From the NCBI GenBank assembly GCA_030528645.1, contig JAUMYM010000011.1:1-42348 (forward strand): a DNA stretch of 42,348 nt. Reading direction: 5' to 3'. Shown here in pieces: positions 20,354 to 27,796 of the stretch (position 1 is the first letter of the stretch; every line of letters begins with the position of its first letter). The translations under genes were made by a program, and so were the position numbers. This DNA comes from Erysipelotrichaceae bacterium. Lineage in GTDB: Bacteria; Bacillota_I; Bacilli_A; Erysipelotrichales; Erysipelotrichaceae. Under the pieces are notes generated by a model. It was given only the letters and a program-made list of their open reading frames with translations. It was not told the DNA's origin and made no database searches.

Positions 20354-20527
20354 ATGGAAAATGAAAAAAATAATTTGGAAATAAACAGTAGTAATGTAAC
20401 AAATGTATCAGCTTTTAAATCCATAGAAGAAAAAAAAGAAATCGAAGTGAATGATTACCAAAATTTCGCCAATGGATTTCCTGAATGGAGTTTAGAACCA
20501 CCTCAAATGGTCGTTAGAAAAAAATAA
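20354..20527 (+). CDS. 57-aa peptide with Trp/Pro tail (cassette gene 2)
   Basis: This short frame is preceded by TAGGAGAAATAATATA, whose AGGAG overlaps the stop of gene 1. The protein begins MENEKNNLEINSSNVTNV, is charged and probably unstructured, and ends GFPEWSLEPPQMVVRKK. The compact PEWxLxPP tail after a disordered body reads like a short linear docking motif. Its stop is two bases before the next start, so it is inside the operon. It is too short for most gene callers. No family is recognised. Confidence 0.75.
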   Translation: MENEKNNLEINSSNVTNVSAFKSIEEKKEIEVNDYQNFANGFPEWSLEPPQMVVRKK

Positions 20528-20529
20528 AT

Positions 20530-21000
20530 ATGGTATCTAAAAATATTATTGTACCTAAAACATATGCAGAATGGGTTGAAATATTACAAGTATTAAAAGA
20601 AAAAGAAAATGATGAAGAAATAATAACAGTGATGAATCAAGGTATAATTGATTGGCAATCTGGTGTAGCAGAGAGATTTGTAAAAAAATTTATAGATTCT
20701 ATCAATTATAGAATGAATAGTGCATCTGATCGATTTCAAAAAGAAATGCAAAGAGCCTACGGAAGAGAAAGAGATATAATAAATGCGATTCTTTCACTGA
20801 GAAAAGAAATAAATTTTTTATTTAAAGTAATTGATATACCTGCAATTCCAGAAGAAGAAAGAAAAAAATATCATGATTTATTTTTTAATCAAGTAAATAA
20901 AATGCAAAATTCTTTAGAAGAATCAGCTAAACAAGATCGAAGTGGTAAATTTTCAAATATTGTAAAAAATCATCGAATAAATACAATTTCTAAGGAGTAA
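20530..21000 (+). CDS. Unrecognised 156-aa helical protein (cassette gene 3)
   Basis: The product is rich in Lys, Glu and Arg, with no membrane segment and no catalytic motif I can see. A predicted helical N-terminus (TYAEWVEILQVLKEKENDEE) is followed by long amphipathic helices (RMNSASDRFQKEMQRAYGRE and so on), suggesting a helical bundle or coiled coil. There is no good ribosome site in front of the ATG; the upstream peptide gene ends two bases before, so translation is probably coupled. Codon usage is AGA-rich. Confidence 0.85.
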   Translation: MVSKNIIVPKTYAEWVEILQVLKEKENDEEIITVMNQGIIDWQSGVAERFVKKFIDSINYRMNSASDRFQKEMQRAYGRERDIINAILSLRKEINFLFKVIDIPAIPEEERKKYHDLFFNQVNKMQNSLEESAKQDRSGKFSNIVKNHRINTISKE

Positions 21001-21004
21001 ATAT

Positions 21005-22579
21005 ATGACTGATATTGTAAAAAGTAAAGAATTATTAAAAAGATATTCAATAGCAAGAATTCCTTTTGTAGCTATTAATACAATTGAAAGATCTAGAATA
21101 TTAGATGTATTAAAAGAAATTTCTGAAGAACTTTCACTTTCATTTTATGTTCATACATTATCGAAAGGAATATATGATATAGCAACATCTAAGGTTATTA
21201 ATGAAGATAAATCTGTATATGGTGCTATTGATTTTATGAGTGATAAAATGAAGAACAGACAATACATGACTTTAGTTTTAACTGAAATTCCAGATTTAAG
21301 TACAGATAATCCAGATTCAAGACAAATACTTGATTTAGTAAATTTAGCTAATGAATCAGGTGGAGTTATTATTGTCTTAACTAATAATTCAATTTGGAAT
21401 CAGTTACAAAGACAGGGAATGGTAATAAAAGTAGATCTTCCTGATGAAAATGAAATGTATAGTATAATAAAAAACTACATTGATGAATATCGTTCAGAAA
21501 TTTTTATAGAATGGGATAATAATGACATTAGAGAAGCGGCTTCTACATTAGCAGGGGTTACACGTATTGAAGCAGAAAATGTAATTGCAGCACTTATTGC
21601 AAATAAAACAATAAAAAAATCAGATATGGATGAAGTTAGATATGCAAAAGATCGACTTTTTTCAGATATATCAGGATTAGAAAAAATAGAAGTTGAAAGT
21701 AGCTTAAATGATGTTGGAGGATTAAAAGGTTTAAGAATGTGGTTGAACGAAAAGAAAGCATTGCTTAGCCCAGAAAAAAGAGATGAACTTAGAAAAAAAG
21801 GCTTACAACCACCAAGAGGAATTCTTTTAGTCGGAGTTCCAGGTTGTGGAAAATCAATTTCAGCAAAAGCAATTTCTTCTAGTTGGAAACTACCATTGTA
21901 TCGGTTAGATTTTGCAACGGTTCAAGGAAGTTATGTTGGACAATCAGAACAACAATTAAAAGATGCATTAACAACTGCAGAAAATGTATCACCATGCATA
22001 TTGTGGATTGATGAAATAGAAAAAGGATTATCTGGAGTTGGCAGTTCAGGTGATGGTGGTGTTTCCACTAGAATGGTTGGACAATTCTTGTTTTGGCTAC
22101 AAGAATGTAAAAAACAAGTTTTTGTTGTAGCTACAGCAAATGATGTTTCTATGCTTCCTTCAGAGTTATTACGTAGAGGAAGATTTGATGAACTATTTTT
22201 TGTAGACTTACCTACGGCAGAAGAAAGAAAAGAAATTCTTTCATTATATATGAGAAAGTATCTAAAACTTGATTTTAGTGGTAGCTTTTCTGATAAGGTA
22301 GTAGAAATTACTGAGGGTTTTACAGCAGCAGATTTAGAATCAACAGTAAGAGATTTAGCATATCGTTCAATAGCAAATGAGTCATTTGTGATTAATGAAG
22401 AGAACGTAGAAAATGCATTTAATAATGTTGTTCCTTTATCACAAACAAGTCCAGAGAAAATAAATTCTATTCGTGAGTGGGGAAAAGAAAGAGCAGTTCC
22501 TGCTTCTGGCAAACCAATTGGTATAGAAGAACTTTCAGAAAAGAAAGCAAATACTAAAACTAGAAAAGTATTAGTATAA
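21005..22579 (+). CDS. Ycf46-like AAA+ ATPase (cassette gene 4)
   Basis: This 524-aa AAA+ ATPase resembles the Ycf46/FtsH-type clade. The N-terminal third (RYSIARIPFVAINTIERSRI and onward) matches the layout of the Ycf46 N-domain. The AAA module has Walker A GVPGCGKS near residue 277, a pore-loop-like FATVQGSYVGQSEQQL, Walker B ILWIDEIEK near 331, a sensor-1 region VVATANDV and arginine fingers in LLRRGRFDEL near 389. The C-terminal lid has GFTAADLESTVRDLAYRS. Ribosome site AAGGAG precedes the ATG. All ATPase residues are intact, so it is likely an active hexameric remodeller. Its substrate is unknown; candidates are the neighbouring cassette proteins. Confidence 0.93.
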   Translation: MTDIVKSKELLKRYSIARIPFVAINTIERSRILDVLKEISEELSLSFYVHTLSKGIYDIATSKVINEDKSVYGAIDFMSDKMKNRQYMTLVLTEIPDLSTDNPDSRQILDLVNLANESGGVIIVLTNNSIWNQLQRQGMVIKVDLPDENEMYSIIKNYIDEYRSEIFIEWDNNDIREAASTLAGVTRIEAENVIAALIANKTIKKSDMDEVRYAKDRLFSDISGLEKIEVESSLNDVGGLKGLRMWLNEKKALLSPEKRDELRKKGLQPPRGILLVGVPGCGKSISAKAISSSWKLPLYRLDFATVQGSYVGQSEQQLKDALTTAENVSPCILWIDEIEKGLSGVGSSGDGGVSTRMVGQFLFWLQECKKQVFVVATANDVSMLPSELLRRGRFDELFFVDLPTAEERKEILSLYMRKYLKLDFSGSFSDKVVEITEGFTAADLESTVRDLAYRSIANESFVINEENVENAFNNVVPLSQTSPEKINSIREWGKERAVPASGKPIGIEELSEKKANTKTRKVLV

Positions 22580-22593
22580 AATAGGAGAAAGAA

Positions 22594-23088
22594 ATGCCAA
22601 AATTAATGTTAAAGCAAGAAAAAATACAGAAAGAAAAACAAGAAACATTAAATATTAGTGATTCTCAATTGAATGTAAAAAAAACAAATGCATTTGAAGT
22701 AAAAATGAATGAAAAATTATTGAGAAAACAACGAAGTAAAAAATACATTGAAAAATTACATAAATTAGATGTCGGTGGACATGTAAATAATCAAGAAAAA
22801 GTACAAGAAATAATTAATGAAATTAAACAGGAATTTCCAGAAATTAAGATAGAAGATATATTGATAGGAATAGTATCTATTTGTTGTTTAGGAGATCCGT
22901 ATGAAGTTCATACACTGGATTTATCTTTGGAAATTATTGAACATTATAAAAGAGGAGAAAAACTTCCTGAAAGAATGGAAAAAGCGCGTAGTCTTGCAAT
23001 ACATGGTGGTTATTCATTTATAGAAGTTTATGAAGATTGTTTAAGAGCAGTAAATCGTGATGGAAGAGTATCTGTAATTTATTGTTAA
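22594..23088 (+). CDS. Unrecognised 164-aa protein (cassette gene 5)
   Basis: The N-terminal 60 residues are Lys/Gln/Glu-rich and likely disordered or coiled. A more globular C-terminal half follows: LDVGGHVNNQEKVQEIINEI, then IEDILIGIVSICCLGDPYEVH and a final helix ending RVSVIYC. There is no membrane segment or known catalytic motif. ATAGGAGAAAGAA is a good ribosome site, 14 bases after the AAA+ gene. The last gene of the cassette; the next 116 bases lead to rpmH. Confidence 0.85.
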   Translation: MPKLMLKQEKIQKEKQETLNISDSQLNVKKTNAFEVKMNEKLLRKQRSKKYIEKLHKLDVGGHVNNQEKVQEIINEIKQEFPEIKIEDILIGIVSICCLGDPYEVHTLDLSLEIIEHYKRGEKLPERMEKARSLAIHGGYSFIEVYEDCLRAVNRDGRVSVIYC

Positions 23089-23124
23089 TAGAGCTGTCTT
23101 TAGTAATAATAAACATTAGATAAC

Positions 23125-23153
23125 TTGACAATTGTGTTATATTAATATAGAAT
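23125..23153 (+). promoter_or_regulatory. Promoter of rpmH
   Basis: TTGACA (23125-23130) and TAGAAT (23148-23153) with exactly 17 bases between, about 50 bases before the rpmH start. It marks where the housekeeping genes resume after the inserted cassette. Confidence 0.85.
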
Positions 23154-23204
23154 AAAACAGCAATTGCTCATTATATTAAAAAATAGAACTGGAGGTGGCT
23201 CTTT

Positions 23205-23339
23205 ATGAAAAGAACTTATCAACCGAGCAAAAGAAAACACCAAAAAGTCCACGGTTTCAGAGCTAGAATGAAGACGGTCGGAGGCAGAAAAGTATTGGCA
23301 CGTCGTCGCTTCAAAGGCAGAAAGACATTGTCGGCATAA
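23205..23339 (+). CDS. rpmH: Ribosomal protein bL34
   Basis: This 44-aa basic protein of the large ribosomal subunit reads [20 protein letters not shown] and ends [12 protein letters not shown], the diagnostic bL34 sequence. GGAGGTGG is the ribosome site. Its codons include CGT and AAG, unlike the cassette upstream. It heads the conserved rpmH-rnpA-yidC-jag order. In most Bacillota it lies next to dnaA; here VanY and the cassette intervene. Confidence 0.97.
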   Translation: MKRTYQPSKRKHQKVHGFRARMKTVGGRKVLARRRFKGRKTLSA

Positions 23340-23340
23340 A

Positions 23341-23364
23341 AGTCACCGTAAGGTGGCTTTTTTC
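23341..23364 (+). terminator. Terminator/attenuator between rpmH and rnpA
   Basis: AGTCACC and GGTGGCT (one G-T pair) flank GTAA, followed by TTTTTT. It could let rpmH be transcribed in excess over rnpA. Confidence 0.75.
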
Positions 23365-23372
23365 TACTTTTC

Positions 23373-23705
23373 ATGAAAAAAAAGTATCGTATTAAAAAAA
23401 ATGAAGAGTTCCAGGCTATTATTCACTTAAGACATTCTGTTGTTAATAAGGCGTATGTCCTTTATTATTCTAAGAAAAAAGAGGAACATGGTCGATTAGG
23501 AATAAGTGTTTCAAAGAAGATGGGCAAAGCGAATGTTCGTAATAAAATAAAAAGACAAGTCCGTATGATGGTTCAAGATATTATTAAGCAAGGATTGTTG
23601 ATGATGGATGTGATTTTGATTGTTCGTGCTCCATATTTACAACAATCCTATATAGATAATAAAAAAGACTTGGAAAGCTTAATTAAAAAAGTTAAAATAA
23701 AGTAG
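23373..23705 (+). CDS. rnpA: Ribonuclease P protein component
   Basis: RnpA is the protein cofactor of RNase P, needed for tRNA 5' maturation, 110 aa. It starts MKKKYRIKKNEEFQAI and has the conserved RNR-type motif in ANVRNKIKRQVRMM. The ribosome site is weak and lies inside the terminator stem (GGTGG), so rpmH-attenuator readthrough may limit it. It is followed 22 bases later by yidC. Confidence 0.94.
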   Translation: MKKKYRIKKNEEFQAIIHLRHSVVNKAYVLYYSKKKEEHGRLGISVSKKMGKANVRNKIKRQVRMMVQDIIKQGLLMMDVILIVRAPYLQQSYIDNKKDLESLIKKVKIK

Positions 23706-23727
23706 TATTTTATAAGGAGAGAAGAAG

Positions 23728-24585
23728 ATGAATAAAAGAAAGATTATTCTTTTGTTAGTAGTGTTAGGTAGCTTATTCCTACTTTCAGGATGTAGTGTTC
23801 CACAAGAAAATGGAAAAATAATATTAATTACAGATCAAACAACATTTGGTTATATGATTAATAATGAAGGTTGGTTCAGTGCATTATTTGTATATCCATT
23901 GTCAAAAGCCATTAACTTTTTAGCACCACTTACAAATGTGGCGATTGCGATTGCAATTGTAACGATTATCATTAATGGTTTAATTCTACTGTTTACATTT
24001 AAAGCAACTATGGATCAACAAAAGATGCAGGCGTTACAACCTGAAATCTTAAAGATTCAAAAGAAATATGAAGGCAAAACCGATCAACAAGCTAAGATGA
24101 TGATGGGTCAAGAGATGCAAGCTGTTTACAATAAACATAATGTAAATCCTCTTGGTTCCATTGCGGTTATGTTTTTACAATTTCCGGTGATTATTGCGAT
24201 GTATCAATCTGTACAACGTGCAGAGTCAGTAAGTACAGGTACATTCTTAGGATTATCTTTAGAACAAACTCCACTTAAGGGGATTCAAAATGGTCAATAC
24301 ATGTACTTAGTAATCTTTATTGTAATGATTTTAACACAATTCATTGCGATGAAATTACCTCAATATTTATCAGAAAAACGTGCTCGTGAAGTGGCTGAAA
24401 AAGCAGGTCGTCGTTATGAAAAACAAAAATTACCTGGTGGTAATATGATGTATGGTATGATGGCAATTATTTCTGTCATTTCAATTAGTTGGCCAGCAGC
24501 GATGACAATTTATTGGATTATTTCTTCGGTTGTTAATGCGGGTAAGGCTGTCTTGGTTCAACATTTAATTAATAAGAATAGTTAA
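23728..24585 (+). CDS. yidC: Membrane protein insertase YidC/OxaI
   Basis: YidC inserts membrane proteins with or without SecYEG. The 285-aa product has a lipoprotein signal with Cys22 in LLSGCS, typical of Gram-positive YidC. Several hydrophobic segments follow, including IAIVTIIINGLILLFTF near 70-90 and the final SWPAAMTIYWIISSVV. The basic Arg in the first cytoplasmic region and the family pattern of five segments are as expected. Ribosome site TAAGGAGAGAA. jag follows 10 bases later. Confidence 0.95.
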   Translation: MNKRKIILLLVVLGSLFLLSGCSVPQENGKIILITDQTTFGYMINNEGWFSALFVYPLSKAINFLAPLTNVAIAIAIVTIIINGLILLFTFKATMDQQKMQALQPEILKIQKKYEGKTDQQAKMMMGQEMQAVYNKHNVNPLGSIAVMFLQFPVIIAMYQSVQRAESVSTGTFLGLSLEQTPLKGIQNGQYMYLVIFIVMILTQFIAMKLPQYLSEKRAREVAEKAGRRYEKQKLPGGNMMYGMMAIISVISISWPAAMTIYWIISSVVNAGKAVLVQHLINKNS

Positions 24586-24595
24586 GGAGGTTACC

Positions 24596-25207
24596 ATGGA
24601 AAAATTCACAGGAAAAACATTGGATGATGTTTTAGCAAGTATTGCAAGAGAAAAGAATTGTGCATTAGAAGATATTACGTATACTGTCTTAGAAGAAAAA
24701 AAGGGAATTTTAGGAATTGGTAGTTCAGTAACTGTTGAGGCATATTGTAAAGATGATATTAAAGAATTTATCTTTAATTATTTGGGTGAATTTTTTATGG
24801 AAATCAATCAACCTGTTTCTGTTGAAATCATTGAAGAACCTAGTGGTTATAAAGTGTTGTTAGATTCAGAAAACAATGCGATTATTATTGGTAAAGCCGG
24901 TCAAACGTTACATGCGATTAATTTAGTTGTACGTAGTGCAGTAAATTCAACATTTAAGAAGCGTGTTTCTATCTTAATTGATGTGAATAATTATAAAGAA
25001 GATCGTTATGCTAAGGTGAAACAATTAGCAAAGCGTGTTGCTCGTAACGTGTTAAAGACGAAGATGGATGCTTCATTAGATCCAATGCCAAATGATGAGC
25101 GTAAAGTAATTCATCAACTTCTTACAGATTATAAGAATATTAAAACAGAATCTGAAGGTGAAGGTAGTAAACGTCATTTAGTAATTAAATATGTAGAACA
25201 AAAATAA
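24596..25207 (+). CDS. jag: KhpB/Jag RNA-binding protein
   Basis: Jag (KhpB) pairs with KhpA as an RNA chaperone affecting cell elongation. The 203-aa protein has a Jag-N domain starting MEKFTGKTLDDVLASIAREK, then the GILGIGSS turn, a KH domain with IIIGKAGQTLHAINLVV near residues 99-115, and an R3H domain ending ERKVIHQLL. It immediately follows yidC, as usual. Ribosome site AAGGAGGTTACC. An intrinsic terminator follows. Confidence 0.95.
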   Translation: MEKFTGKTLDDVLASIAREKNCALEDITYTVLEEKKGILGIGSSVTVEAYCKDDIKEFIFNYLGEFFMEINQPVSVEIIEEPSGYKVLLDSENNAIIIGKAGQTLHAINLVVRSAVNSTFKKRVSILIDVNNYKEDRYAKVKQLAKRVARNVLKTKMDASLDPMPNDERKVIHQLLTDYKNIKTESEGEGSKRHLVIKYVEQK

Positions 25208-25228
25208 GACTTCAATGAAGTCTTTTTT
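25207..25228 (+). terminator. Terminator after jag
   Basis: AGACTTC and GAAGTCT with a 3-base loop, followed by TTTTT, directly after the jag stop. Confidence 0.88.
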
Positions 25229-25243
25229 CAAAAAAGGAGTATT

Positions 25244-25918
25244 ATGAATACATTAATCAAAAAGAAAAATAAACGTTGGATTCTACTACATTATTTCTTA
25301 TCGTTAAATATTGTATTGCCACTTCTATTAGGTCTATTTATTAAAGATTCTCAAGTAGTGTCATATCTATTATATGTTGGATATTTTGTCTATATTCTAG
25401 TGGTTTGTAAAGACTATCTCATTGATTTATTTCGTTACATTTCAAATTATTTTTTAGGGTTATTAGGAAGAAGTGCAATAAGGTATCCTGCCTTGTTTCT
25501 CAGTGCGCTTATCTCATCGATTTTAGTAAGTGCATTATTAGATAATCAAGTGATAAATAATCAAGATGTTATTCAAGCTATGATTCACAATAATGCTGTT
25601 TTTGGTTTCTTTCTGGTATGTATCTTTGCCCCGTTAGTGGAAGAGATTATCTTTCGTTCAATTATCTTTCAAGGTCTTAAAGACAAATACAATCGTGGTA
25701 TTGCTTATGTTGTTTCTTCACTGTTTTTTGGTTTCTTGCACATTGTAGTAATTTTAGTACAGAAAGAATATTACATTGCCTTAGTATCTATGATTCCTTA
25801 TGCAGCAATGGGCTTTGTCTTGGCTTATTTCTATGAAAAAGAACAACATGTTGCAGGAAGTTATTTGTTACATTTTATACAAAATACGATTGGGTTTTTA
25901 TTAATATTGAATTTATAA
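25244..25918 (+). CDS. CPBP intramembrane metalloprotease
   Basis: The 224-aa multi-pass membrane protein belongs to the CPBP (Abi/Rce1-like) family. The signature EEIIFRSIIFQGL near residue 132 supplies the glutamates and arginine, and FGFLHIVV near 162 supplies the histidine. Six or so hydrophobic segments are visible. The family includes bacteriocin self-immunity proteins and processing proteases, but nothing nearby suggests a specific substrate. Ribosome site AAAAGGAGTATT. Confidence 0.9.
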   Translation: MNTLIKKKNKRWILLHYFLSLNIVLPLLLGLFIKDSQVVSYLLYVGYFVYILVVCKDYLIDLFRYISNYFLGLLGRSAIRYPALFLSALISSILVSALLDNQVINNQDVIQAMIHNNAVFGFFLVCIFAPLVEEIIFRSIIFQGLKDKYNRGIAYVVSSLFFGFLHIVVILVQKEYYIALVSMIPYAAMGFVLAYFYEKEQHVAGSYLLHFIQNTIGFLLILNL

Positions 25919-25926
25919 AAATTGAT

Positions 25927-25966
25927 ATACTCTCTTTACTGGTAAGAAGAAAAGAGAGTATTTTTA
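25927..25966 (+). terminator. Terminator after the CPBP protease gene
   Basis: ATACTCTCTTT and AAAGAGAGTAT pair perfectly (11 bp) across a 13-base loop, followed by TTTT. Confidence 0.85.
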
Positions 25967-25992
25967 ATTGTTTAAACTACATGAAAAAAGGC

Positions 25993-26023
25993 TTGACCTG
26001 TCCGTTTGGGACCATGTTAGTAT
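25993..26023 (+). promoter_or_regulatory. MerR-type promoter with 19-bp spacer
   Basis: TTGACC (25993-25998) and TAGTAT (26018-26023) are 19 bases apart, two more than usual. An imperfect dyad (GTCC ... GGAC) lies within the spacer. Long spacers with a dyad are the hallmark of promoters that MerR proteins untwist to activate. It lies immediately before the MerR gene, implying autoregulation. Confidence 0.7.
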
Positions 26024-26041
26024 TTGGTTAAGGAGGACGAT

Positions 26042-26896
26042 ATGTTAAGAAATGAAATACAAGAAAAAACCGGTTTAACAAGAAAAGCACTTGAATACTA
26101 TGAAGAAAAAGGGTTTATTCATCCACAGAAAATGGACAATGGTTATCGTAATTATAGTGAAGAGGATTTACATTGTTTAAAGAGCATCATGATGTATAAG
26201 AAACTTGGCTTATCGATTAAGGATATAGAAACAATACTCTATCAACAAACCTCATTAGGCTCTTTACTTAGAAAGAAACAGTTTTATATGCAACAAGAGA
26301 AAGAAAGAATCAAGCTTCTGGAACAACTTGTAAAAGATAACAATACGGCAGAGGTTATGAAACAAGTATCCTATCTTACGCAACAAGAAACGATTTATGA
26401 AAAGCTAACAGGTATCTTTCCCGGATATTTTGGACAGTTACTATTTTCAGCGTATCAACCATTTTTAAATAAACCTTTAAAACAAGAACAAGAAGCTGCG
26501 TTTTATCGTCTTGTAGACTATTTGGATGCATTACCGTCTTTCAAATTAAGTAAAAAGGAACAAGAGTATCTGGAAGAAGTAACTGCATCGATGGATTATT
26601 CCATGTTAAAGGAGATTCAAACCTCTAAAATGAATGCCATGGAAGACTATACAACATGGAAAAAAGACCACCAAGAAGAAATCGATCAATATCAGGCATT
26701 TACACATAGTGAAGAGTATCAAACAAGCATTATGAAACACATCTATGACAAACTAAAAGAGTACATGCTTCAGCATAATTATTATGAAGTGGCAATTCCA
26801 CTGATACGAGCAATGAGTAAGGAGTATGATGATTACTACCTACAACTACAAAAAGCAAGCGATGCAATTCTTGATGAAAAAAGTAAATCGAACTGA
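26042..26896 (+). CDS. MerR-family transcriptional regulator
   Basis: The N-terminal winged-helix DNA-binding domain starts MLRNEIQEKTGLTRKALEYY and has the family Gly-Tyr-Arg-Asn-Tyr wing (DNGYRNYSEEDL). A coiled-coil dimerisation helix spans about residues 70-115, and a C-terminal helical region of about 165 residues may sense an effector. The domain is long for the family and I cannot name its ligand. I use the ATG at 26042, since AAGGAGGACGAT precedes it, rather than one 18 bases upstream. The upstream 19-bp-spacer promoter suggests it controls itself. Confidence 0.9.
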   Translation: MLRNEIQEKTGLTRKALEYYEEKGFIHPQKMDNGYRNYSEEDLHCLKSIMMYKKLGLSIKDIETILYQQTSLGSLLRKKQFYMQQEKERIKLLEQLVKDNNTAEVMKQVSYLTQQETIYEKLTGIFPGYFGQLLFSAYQPFLNKPLKQEQEAAFYRLVDYLDALPSFKLSKKEQEYLEEVTASMDYSMLKEIQTSKMNAMEDYTTWKKDHQEEIDQYQAFTHSEEYQTSIMKHIYDKLKEYMLQHNYYEVAIPLIRAMSKEYDDYYLQLQKASDAILDEKSKSN

Positions 26897-26908
26897 TTTA
26901 CTTTTTTT
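26877..26908. terminator. Bidirectional terminator between convergent genes
   Basis: Perfect 13-bp arms AAAAAAGTAAATC and GATTTACTTTTTT around GAACT give T runs on both strands. It contains the end and stop of the MerR gene and reaches the stop of the convergent lipoprotein gene. Confidence 0.88.
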
Positions 26909-27572
26909 ACTCTACAACTACAATTTGATAAACATGCTTTAGTTGTATTGGTAAAGAGGACTCCGACTGAGTATGTAGCATAGAACCATCAAAGTGAACG
27001 TGAACCTTTTTACCAACTAATGTATGTGAATCAAATTCTTTTTTATCTTCCTTGCGTAGTATATAGTCACTTGATAAAGAAATGGGTTTTATATGTTCGA
27101 TGGAACTAGGAAACAGAAATTGAAAGCCTTCAGGTAACTCCGTGATTTTTACAAGTAGGCTATCGTTTGTTGTTTCTAATACTTCGGCTTGAAAGTTAGC
27201 GACAAAATCAGGTATTTCTGAGGATTTTTTATCAATTCTTACAAAAGCAACCCATTTATGATCTAGTTTGACATTGATGTAACTTTCATTCCAGATTTGA
27301 TATTCATAGCCTGTACCAAAATTAGATTGATTATCTTTCGTAGGTAATTCATGGAGATTGACGGAACTATTAATCATACCATTCGCAGTACCACAAGTAA
27401 CTAAATTATTGATGTAACCACTGTCTTGATAGAGAGTACCATCAATCATAATGGTAGGGGGAAAGATAGATTCAATTGCTTGGCTAGAAGTTATTGTTTT
27501 ATGTTTTATGTTACAGCCAACAAGGAAACATAAAGGAAGTAGGAAATGTAGAAAGCGATTTATCTTATTCAT
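26907..27572 (-). CDS. Lipoprotein of unknown function
   Basis: This 221-aa exported protein has the lipoprotein signal MNKINRFLHFLLPLCFLVGC with lipid-anchored Cys20. I use the ATG at 27572 because AGGAGGTATTGC precedes it and an upstream in-frame start would add a non-signal peptide. The mature part is beta-rich, with no recognised catalytic motif. It is the only minus-strand gene right of the origin in the window, that is, transcribed against replication. A -10 TATAAT lies about 30 bases upstream. Confidence 0.85.
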   Translation of the reverse strand: MNKINRFLHFLLPLCFLVGCNIKHKTITSSQAIESIFPPTIMIDGTLYQDSGYINNLVTCGTANGMINSSVNLHELPTKDNQSNFGTGYEYQIWNESYINVKLDHKWVAFVRIDKKSSEIPDFVANFQAEVLETTNDSLLVKITELPEGFQFLFPSSIEHIKPISLSSDYILRKEDKKEFDSHTLVGKKVHVHFDGSMLHTQSESSLPIQLKHVYQIVVVE

Positions 27573-27796
27573 GCAATACCTCCTATCTACTTTTATTATA
27601 CCTTTTCCTTTCATGTTTGATTCATGTTTCTATGTTATGTTTTAGTAGATTCTTCTTTTTAATGTAGCTTAAGGCAAGATGTTTGTGTAGCATAAAGTAT
27701 CAATCAATGATAAATAGGCAAGTCATAAAAAGAATGGTATAATTATTAAATCAATTATATATTTGGTATAATAATAATGTTTACAAGGAGGTTTCT
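27573..27796. other. Intergenic region with divergent promoters
   Basis: The 224-base gap separates the minus-strand lipoprotein from the plus-strand pth operon. For the plus strand two TATAAT boxes occur (GGTATAAT at about 27737 and 27768), both extended by TGG. The rest shows no gene. Confidence 0.5.

Noticed and set aside
21931-22512. 193-aa frame antisense to the cassette AAA+ gene
   Set aside because: It lies opposite conserved ATPase motifs, has no ribosome site, and is a shadow.
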